From Leguminivora glycinivorella (lineage: Eukaryota; Arthropoda; Insecta; Lepidoptera; Tortricidae), in NCBI RefSeq assembly GCF_023078275.1, contig NC_062983.1, positions 14,439,001-14,503,000 of the forward strand: a DNA stretch of 64,000 nucleotides. Direction: 5' to 3'. Within the stretch, counting starts at the first letter, position 1; every line of letters starts with the position of its first letter. Shown in pieces: positions 55,760 through 64,000 of the stretch. The translations under genes and the position numbers were made by a program. The notes under the pieces are model-generated. The model ran no database searches, was not told the origin of the DNA, and was given only the letters and a program-made list of their open reading frames with translations.

Positions 55760-57499
55760 GCGCGAATCCTTTTCGCCGCCGGCTGCCGTGGAGTGCGCAT
55801 CGCGTCGTCGCGCGCCGTGCCTCGCTCCGCTGCGTGTTTCTCCGCTGAAGATGAAGACACGACGAGGATGCTGCAGGCTCCGATGAATGTCTTGTCCTTG
55901 TCAGGACGATGATAAACTGTCCTTTTCAGGGCAATCCAAAAAATGCTCTTCTCAGAGCAACTTCAAAACTGTTCTTCTCAGAGCAAACTTCAATGTTTCA
56001 CAATCGATAACTAACATCACTGTTCTTGTCAGAACAGTACTGTTTCAAGGACTGCACTACACATGTCAATCTATGTATATGTATATTATGTGTATCCCCA
56101 CAGTTTTATTATAGTTTTGAAGGAAGTTTCTTGTTTTCAACTTCCGATGCAAAACCGACGGAGTGTTATATAATAATAACTTTTAGGCTTGACAAGTCTG
56201 TCTGCCTACCTGTGGCAATGAATAACTATTAATAATAACTAAATTATGCAACTTTCCCTTTTTATCTCGCCCAATAGCATCGCGTTATCGCTGCAAGCTA
56301 CGCCCCCACCCGTTATCAACAGTGGAGGTAATCTGCGCTTGCACATTCTTCTGATAACAAAATAATAATAAGAAGCTACCTGCCAAATATCAAAGTAATT
56401 GCACTAATACTTATAAAATACCCGCGCATATATAATACTCAAAAGATATACCAAATAATCGCTCCTAAAGGAAAAAAAAGTGCGTCCCCCCCTCTAACTT
56501 TTGAACCATATGTTTAAAAAATATGAAAAAAATCACAAAAGTAGAACTTTATAAAGAATTTCTAGGAAAATTGTTTTGAACTTGATATTTAGGTTCATTA
56601 TTCTAAGTAGATATTTCCATTCAAAGTAGTATTTTGATAAAGATTCGCATGACAACTATCTCGATCAAATCCCAAATATCGTCACTACTTTGAAAAAATC
56701 TAGTATCTCACGCTGCTCCTCAAAGTTAAAACGCAGTAAGTCTATATGCATTCCATACATACTTACTACAATTTTCTTTTCATTGACAGACGAAGATACA
56801 AGTTTTTTTAAAAGTAGTGGCGATATGTGCCATTTTAACGTTTTGAGGTACTTATATTCTAATTGTTTTGATTTTAATTGTCATCTAAGGGACTATCTAC
56901 ACACAGGCGAGGCGACGCACGTCGTAAGACGCGGAACGGACGCCAGCGACGCGCCGCCCGAGTGTAATTTAAAAAAAACCGCGTCTTACGACGTGCGTCG
57001 CCTGAGTGTGGGTTGCCGCTTATGGGTCGGTAAGGACAGGAGTTGGATAAATTACAAAAATAATAAAAGCATTTACCTGTTTTAAAATTTTTTTAATAGC
57101 AAGATTCACAATTAACATACCTCACATAATTATGTATCATATCAATATCACATAATTATGGGCACGGGAGTGTACTGAACTGTACCCTATTATTTAGGAA
57201 ACTATTACCTACCCTAAATGATTCCCTCCAAACAAACAGTCAGCTAGTTTAGTCTTAATGTTAAAATAAACCTTATAATATTTAAATAAAACAATACAAG
57301 GGCCGTCCATGTCACACTATTTATATGAGCGATAGGGATGCACTGATGCGATAAATTTTATCGAACTAAATAGTGAAGAACTAAACAGGTGAAGATTTAA
57401 GAGATTGAATCAAAAAAATATGTAAATGAAACATAGTTTATTCACTAAATAATAAAATCATCCTTAACTATTAACTTTACATCCTATACTAATTACAAC
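55760..57499. repeat. Array spacer between P3 and copy E
   Basis: It holds the right half of Ins598 with hairpins (ending at AGTTTTAT, 56102-56109), spacer DNA, the GC-rich inverted repeat (about 56898-57010) and a short extra AT-rich segment near 57137-57160 not seen in other units. No gene is supported. Confidence 0.55.
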
Positions 57500-58538
57500 T
57501 TAAAAATAAAGCGAGACGATGTCTTCTTCCGTCGCCCAAAAGTCGAACTGACTCAAGGAGACCCGTGCACCTGCAGTTGCATCTATAGTACCAAAATTGG
57601 CCACCTCAGCCAGGTTTTCATTCTTCGCACTTGGCTCCACAATGCTGCAGTATACTGGAGACGGCGCAGAATCCAAAGATGAACATCCAACGCCTTCGGG
57701 GAAATGTGGTGAAAGATGTTCCTCCACACAAGCCAACGGGAAAGCATAGGACTCTTCTTGGCGTGTCTGTAGCTGGGATTGCTGGGAACCCGTGTCCGGT
57801 GCAGAAGCGCGCCGAACTAGTCGTGGCAGCACTCGCTGACATGTCGAAACCGGCACAGGCTCCTGAGATGGACTTGTCGAGACCCGCTTGCTGGGAGGAC
57901 TCGGCCAGCCACAATCAGCAACTTTTCTCTTCGTTGGACATGTCCTCTTAGGCTCTGTTTCCGTCGGAAAACAGTACTCCAACATTTCTACTGTGGAAGA
58001 AAAAAACATGAGAACAATGCTAAGTGAAAACACTAAGTTTAGTAAACTATTTCATTAGCGGGGCAACTTACTTTCAGATTCCAGGTCCTCATTGGCTTTC
58101 CGCAGTCTCTCAGCGTCCCAGTATTTGTCGCGCTTCATCGACTTTTGTAGAAGCGTCGAGACCTCCGCTAGCAGGTCCGGAACAGACAACTGAAACAAAC
58201 ACAAGAATTATTAGAAAATCAAAAATACAAAAAAAAATAAGACAACAAAAAACAAATAGACACTTACAGTACTCTGCACACCGGCCTCTTTCGCCAAATT
58301 TTCTAGAGCTTCGTTCATAGCAGCTCTTCTCTCCTTCTCATACGACGCATTGAGAGCTCGTTTTTCATACTGTAACAAATATAGAAAATCACATTAAGTA
58401 TAATATATACACATATTAATAAAGATTAAAAATAAAATAGTGAAAACTTACTAAAGTAAGAGAAACTCGACCTCTTCCTGCGGGTCTTCCCCGCTTACGG
58501 GGCACTGTGTTACGCGTTTGAATTATATCAGAAGACAT
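57500..58538 (-). CDS. Array copy E: AT-hook plus bHLH protein, intact
   Basis: Four exons and splice sites match copy A, and no frame break was seen. It belongs to the Ser74 subgroup. It has Thr122 instead of Met122 in the P-M-K-R-K-V nuclear localisation motif, a change shared only with copy F, so E and F are closest relatives. Its promoter is complete. Confidence 0.75.
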
Positions 58539-58858
58539 TTTTCAAAGAAATTGAACTATCGATTATGATCTGCAACTGAAACTGTCTGTCTGACACGTCA
58601 GAGAGAAATGTGTGCAAATTTATGATTACGATTGTATTTATAGAAGCTATTTACCCCCACCACTCGTCCTCATATAGCCACGCCCCTAACTCTCAAATGT
58701 TATACCTATTCGATTTTGGGCCAATTGACACCATCGCATATATGTGTTACCATAGAATATATAATACTACAAGTACAGAAGGCCCACTGCTTTGATGTTC
58801 ACGAAATGCCGCCTTTTTAAATGCCTACAAAATCTAACAAAGAAACGAGCCGCACGTG
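58539..58858 (-). promoter_or_regulatory. Core promoter and E-box of array copy E
   Basis: The TATAAATA box is at 58642-58635 and CACGTG at 58853-58858. GTGTGCAA near 58610-58617 is unoccupied. Confidence 0.5.
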
Positions 58859-60387
58859 CGCAGCGTCGGACGATAGGGTTGCCTATTGATTAAAACGAAT
58901 TAATACTCGGATAAAAATAAATATACTATTATATTCAAGTCTTGGGTAGATAGGTACTTTCTAGGTATATATACAGTACCTATCTATTATATTATTGTTT
59001 AAGTCCCAACATCACAAGCCTTATTGAAATTTTCCGTGGGACTTAATCAATAGTAAGTCTGTGTAAGATTGTCCTATTTTATTCGTGATATCCATTTAAC
59101 TAAGCTTTATTAGCCATTCCACACGCGGACATCGCATATGAACCTTAAGAAAGACTCGCGACATAAAGTAACAATAGAAATTGCGAACGTGCGTTCCGCG
59201 GGAACGCGCGCCACTCCTGATTACTTGTACTTGTAGCGCGACGATAGAATCGCGGAAGTGAGCCGCCCCTGGTGTTACAGAAATACAGGCTAATCCCACT
59301 ATCATAAAAAAAGTTACTGAACTTATTAGTTTTATGGCGAAGGTTAGGCCATATGGGTATTGTAGTAAAACTCCAGGTTGTATGTACAGAAGGGAATGAA
59401 TTTTTATTTACAAAACGCTTGTTTATATACAATTTTGAATCAAGAGAGAAAGAGATAATATTTACATGAAAGAAAGAGATAGAAAAGGGTATCCCGCGCA
59501 TGCGCGCAAGGAACGGTGCGCCGGCGCGCCAGTGGCGCCTCTGCGCATGCGTGACAGATCGCGGGTCGCGAATAAAATAAAACCTACCCACTACTTTGAA
59601 AAAATCTAGTATCTCACGCTGCTCCTCAAAGTTAAAACGCAGTAAGTCTATATGCATTCCATACATACTTACTACAATTTTCTTTTCATTGACAGACGAA
59701 GATACAATTTTTTTTAAAAGTAGTGGCGATATGTGCCATTTTAACGTTTTGAGGTACTTATATTCTAATTGTTTTGATTTTAATTGTCATCTAAGGGACT
59801 ATCTACACACAGGCGAGGCGACGCACGTCGTAAGACGCGGAACGGACGCCAGCGACGCGCCGCCCGAGTGTAATTTAAAAAAAACCGCGTCTTACGACGT
59901 GCGTCGCCTGAGTGTGGGTTGCCGCTTATGGGTCGGTAAGGACAGGAGTTGGATAAATTACAAAAATAATAAAAGCATTTACCTGTTTTAAATTTTTTTT
60001 AATAGCAAGATTCACAATTAACATACCTCACATAATTATGTATCTGGGGGCACGGGAGTGTACTGAACTGTACCCTATTATTTAGGAAACTATTACCTAC
60101 CCTAAATGATTCCCTCCAAACAAACAGTCAGCTAGTTTAGTCTTAATGTTAAAATAAACCTTATAATATTTAAATAAAACCATACAAGGGCCGTCCATGT
60201 CACACTATTTATATGAGCGATAGGGATGCACTGATGCGATAAATTTTATCGAACTAAATAGTGAAGAACTAAACAGGTGAAGATTTAAGAGATTGAATCA
60301 AAAAAATATGTAAATGAAACATAGTTTATTCACTAAATAATAAAATCATCCTTAACTATTAACTTTACATCCTATACTAATTACAAC
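58859..60387. repeat. Compact array spacer between copies E and F
   Basis: It carries the degenerate LINE tail and the left about 250 bp of Ins598, which ends abruptly near 59584 and joins spacer DNA starting CACTACTTTG. The GCGCGAATCCT target and the hairpins are deleted. The GC-rich inverted repeat is at about 59804-59917. No gene is supported. Confidence 0.55.
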
Positions 60388-61427
60388 TTAAAAATAAAGC
60401 GAGACGATGTCTTCTTCCGTCGCCCAAAAGTCGAACTGACTCAAGGAGACCCGTGCACCTGCAGTTGCATCTATAGTACCAAAATTGGCCACCTCAGCCA
60501 GGTTTTCATTCTTCGCACTTGGCTCCACAATGCTGCAGTATACTGGAGACGGCGCAGAATCCAAAGATGAACATCCAACGCCTTCGGGGAAATGTGGTGA
60601 AAGATGTTCCTCCACACAAGCCAACGGGAAAGCATAGGACTCTTCTTGGCGTGTCTGTAGCTGGGATTGCTGGGAACCCGTGTCCGGTGCAGAAGCGCGC
60701 CGAACTAGTCGTGGCAGCACTCGCTGACATGTCGAAACCGGCACAGGCTCCTGAGATGGACTTGTCGAGACCCGCTTGCTGGGAGGACTCGGCCAGCCAC
60801 AATCAGCAACTTTTCTCTTCGTTGGACATGTCCTCTTAGGCTCTGTTTCCGTCGGAAAACAGTACTCCAACATTTCTACTGTGGAAGAAAAAAAACATGA
60901 GAACAATGCTAAGTGAAAACACTAAGTTTAGTAAACTATTTCATTAGCGGGGCAACTTACTTTCAGATTCCAGGTCCTCGTTGGCTTTCCGCAGTCTCTC
61001 AGCGTCCCAGTATTTGTCGCGCTTCATTGACCTTTGTAGAAGCGTCGAGACCTCCGCTAGCAGGTCCGGAACAGACAACTGAAACAAACACAAGAATTAT
61101 TAGAAAATCAAAAATACAAAAAAAAATAAGACAACAAAAAACAAATAGACACTTACAGTACTCTGCACACCGGCCTCTTTCGCCAAATTTTCTAGAGCTT
61201 CGTTCATAGCAGCTCTTCTCTCCTTCTCATACGACGCATTGAGAGCTCGTTTTTCATACTGTAACAAATATAGAAAATCACATTAAGTATAATATATACA
61301 CATATTAATAAAGATTAAAAATAAAATAGTGAAAACTTACTAAAGTAAGAGAAACTCGACCTCTTCCTGCGGGTCTTCCCCGCTTACGGGGCACTGTGTT
61401 ACGCGTTTGAATTATATCAGAAGACAT
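60388..61427 (-). CDS. Array copy F: AT-hook plus bHLH protein, intact
   Basis: Four exons and splice sites match the other copies. It carries Ser74 and Thr122 as in E, and Lys79 to Arg at the end of helix 2. The changes are conservative, and no frame break was seen. Its promoter is complete. Confidence 0.75.
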
Positions 61428-61747
61428 TTTTCAAAGAAATTGAACTATCGATTATGATCTGCAACTGAAACTGTCTGTCTGACACGTCAGAGAGAAATGT
61501 GTGCAAATTTATGATTACGATTGTATTTATAGAAGCTATTTACCCCCACCACTCGTCCTCATATAGCCACGCCCCTAACTCTCAAATGTTATACCTATTC
61601 GATTTTGGGCCAATTGACACCATCGCATATATGTGTTACCATAGAATATATAATACTACAAGTACAGAAGGCCCACTGCTTTGATGTTCACGAAATGCCG
61701 CCTTTTTAAATGCCTACAAAATCTAACAAAGAAACGAGCCGCACGTG
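61428..61747 (-). promoter_or_regulatory. Core promoter and E-box of array copy F
   Basis: The TATAAATA box is at 61531-61524 and CACGTG at 61742-61747, arranged as in the other copies. Confidence 0.5.
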
Positions 61748-62854
61748 CGCAGCGTCGGACGATAGGGTTGCCTATTGATTAAAACGAATTAATACTCGGA
61801 TAAAAATAAATATACTATTATATTCAAGTCTTGGGTAGATAGGTACTTTCTAGGTATATATACAGTACCTATCTATTATATTATTGTTTAAGTCCCAACA
61901 TCACAAGCCTTATTGAAATTTTCCGTGGGACTTAATCAATAGTAAGTCTGTGTAAGATTGTCCTATTTTATTCGTGATATCCATTTAACTAAGCTTTATT
62001 AGCCATTCCACACGCGGACATCGCATATGAACCACTACTTTGAATAAAATAAAACCTACCCACTAAAAAATCTAGTATCTCACGCTGCTCCTCAAAGTTA
62101 AAACGCAGTAAGTCTATATGCATTCCATACATACTTACTACAATTTTCTTTTCATTGACAGACGAAGATACAAGATTTTTTTTAAAAGTAGTGGCGATAT
62201 GTGCCATTTTAACGTTTTGAGGTACTTATATTCTAATTGTTTCGATTTTAATTGTCATCTAAGGGACTATCTACACACAGGCGAGGCGACGCACGTCGTA
62301 AGACGCGGAACGGACGCCAGCGACGCGCCGCCCGAGTGTAATTAAAAAAAACCCGCGTCTTCCGACGTGCGTCGCCTGAGTGTGGGTTGCCGCTTATGGG
62401 TCGGTAAGGACAGGAGTTGGATAAATTACAAAAATAATAAAAGCATTTACCTGTTTTAAATTTTTTTAATAGCAAGATTCACAATTAACATACCTCACAT
62501 AATTATGTATCTGGGGGCACGGGAGTGTACTGAACTGTACCCTATTATTTAGGAAACTATTACCTACCCTAAATGATTCCCTCCAAACAAACAGTCAGCT
62601 AGTTTAGTCTTAATGTTAAAATAAACCTTATAATATTTAAATAAAACAATACAAGGGCCGTCCATGTCACACTATTTATATGAGCGATAGGGATGCACTG
62701 ATGCGATAAATTTTATCGAACTAAATAGTGAAGAACTAAACAGGTGAAGATTTAAGAGATTGAATCAAAAAAATATGTAAATGAAACATAGTTTATTCAC
62801 TAAATAATAAAATCATCCTTAACTATTAACTTTACATCCTATACTAATTACAAC
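61748..62854. repeat. Most compact array spacer, between copies F and G
   Basis: The spacer jumps from the segment after the degenerate LINE tail (CATATGAAC) to spacer DNA through a scrambled junction at about 62031-62070 containing AATAAAATAAAACCTACCCA. Ins598 is otherwise gone. The GC-rich inverted repeat (about 62272-62384) has mismatches here. No gene is supported. Confidence 0.55.
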
Positions 62855-63893
62855 TTAAAAATAAAGCGAGACGATGTCTTCTTCCGTCGCCCAAAAGTCG
62901 AACTGACTCAAGGAGACCCGTGCACCTGCAGTTGCATCTATAGTACCAAAATTGGCCACCTCAGCCAGGTTTTCATTCTTCGCACTTGGCTCCACAATGC
63001 TGCAGTATACTGGAGACGGCGCAGAATCCAAAGATGAACATCCAACGCCTTCGGGGAAATGTGGTGAAAGATGTTCCTCCACACAAGCCAACGGGAAAGC
63101 ATAGGACTCTTCTTGGCGTGTCTGTAGCTGGGATTGCTGGGAACCCGTGTCCGGTGCAGAAGCGCGCCGAACTAGTCGTGGCAGCACTCGCTGACATGTC
63201 GAAACCGGCACAGGCTCCTGAGATGGACTTGTCGAGACCCGCTTGCTGGGAGGACTCGGCCAGCCACAATCAGCAACTTTTCTCTTCATTGGACATGTCC
63301 TCTTAGGCTCTGTTTCCGTCGGAAAACAGTACTCCAACATTTCTACTGTGGAAGAAAAAAACATGAGAACAATGCTAAGTGAAAACACTAAGTTTAGTAA
63401 ACTATTTCATTAGCGGGGCAACTTACTTTCAGATTCCAGGTCCTCATTGGCTTTCCGCAGTCTCTCAGCGTCCCAGTATTTGTCGCGCTTCATCGACTTT
63501 TGTAGAAGCGTCGAGACCTCCGCTAGCAGGTCCGGAACAGACAACTGAAACAAACACAAGAATTATTAGAAAATCAAAAATACAAAAAAAAATAAGACAA
63601 CAAAAAACAAATAGACACTTACAGTACTCTGCACACCGGCCTCTTTCGCCAAATTTTCTAGAGCTTCGTTCATAGCAGCTCTTCTCTCCTTCTCATACGA
63701 CGCATTGAGAGCTCGTTTTTCATACTGTAACAAATATAGAAAATCACATTAAGTATAATATATACACATATTAATAAAGATTAAAAATAAAATAGTGAAA
63801 ACTTACTAAAGTAAGAGAAACTCGACCTCTTCCTGCGGGTCTTCCCCGCTTACGGGGCACTGTGTTACGCGTTTGAATTATATCAGAAGACAT
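62855..63893 (-). CDS. Array copy G: AT-hook plus bHLH protein, intact
   Basis: Four exons and splice sites match the other copies. It has Ser74 and Met122, as in copy C. No frame break was seen. Its E-box would lie beyond the window. Confidence 0.75.
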
Positions 63894-64000
63894 TTTTCAA
63901 AGAAATTGAACTATCGATTATGATCTGCAACTGAAACTGTCTGTCTGACACGTCAGAGAGAAATGTGTGCAAATTTATGATTACGATTGTATTTATAGAA
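63894..64000 (-). promoter_or_regulatory. Partial promoter of array copy G
   Basis: Leader and TATAAATA box (63997-63990) are present and the window ends there. The array therefore probably continues to the right. Confidence 0.5.

Overview
The window looks like lepidopteran nuclear DNA. The evidence is AT-rich intergenic sequence, short spliced genes with GT-AG introns, a tRNA-derived SINE with a (GAT)n-type tail, LINE tails ending in TATG, ATTTTC or TTCTA microsatellites, a Lep1/Helitron-like end, and Jockey-clade non-LTR retrotransposons. No rRNA, CRISPR array, free-standing tRNA gene or bacterial-type operon is visible. The species cannot be named from the sequence.

Positions 1-3,630 hold a diverged, probably decayed minus-strand gene of a basic helix-loop-helix (bHLH) type, with a truncated LINE in its last intron. 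Positions 3,630-10,830 are a graveyard of interspersed repeats: LINE tails, a SINE, MITE-like elements and two long fold-back palindromes (123-bp and 243-bp arms). No gene was recognised there.

From about 10,830 to the right edge runs a tandem array of a four-exon minus-strand gene. The intact product is 265 aa: an AT-hook, a bHLH domain whose basic region fits the CACGTG-binding class, a short possible zipper extension, an SV40-like nuclear localisation motif and a Ser/Pro-rich tail. There are seven copies (A-G). A, C, E, F and G look intact. B has a nonsense codon, and D has a 66-bp retrotransposon tail in exon 4. Each available promoter region carries a TATA-like box about 100 bp upstream of the ATG and a CACGTG E-box about 317 bp upstream, so autoregulation or cross-regulation is a plausible inference.

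The array is invaded by large Jockey-clade elements of at least two lineages. On the minus strand, L1 and L2 each begin next to the same GTGTGCAA sequence, which lies at the predicted transcription start of the bHLH gene. L2 is joined to a third, internally deleted element and to a fragment L3. On the plus strand, P2 and P3, from different lineages, are each flanked by the identical 11-bp duplication GCGCGAATCCT, inside a 598-bp inserted sequence (Ins598) that the A-B unit lacks. P1 is a near copy of P2 that has lost its 3' end and a neighbouring gene copy. Re-use of the same target sites by different lineages is the most striking signal. Frame breaks in P1 and P2 lie mostly in homopolymer runs, so sequencing or assembly error must be considered.

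Units differ by deletions, insertions and one complex filler junction, consistent with active unequal exchange. The compact units E-F (2,888 bp) and F-G (2,467 bp) derive from a longer ancestral unit (A-B, 4,891 bp).
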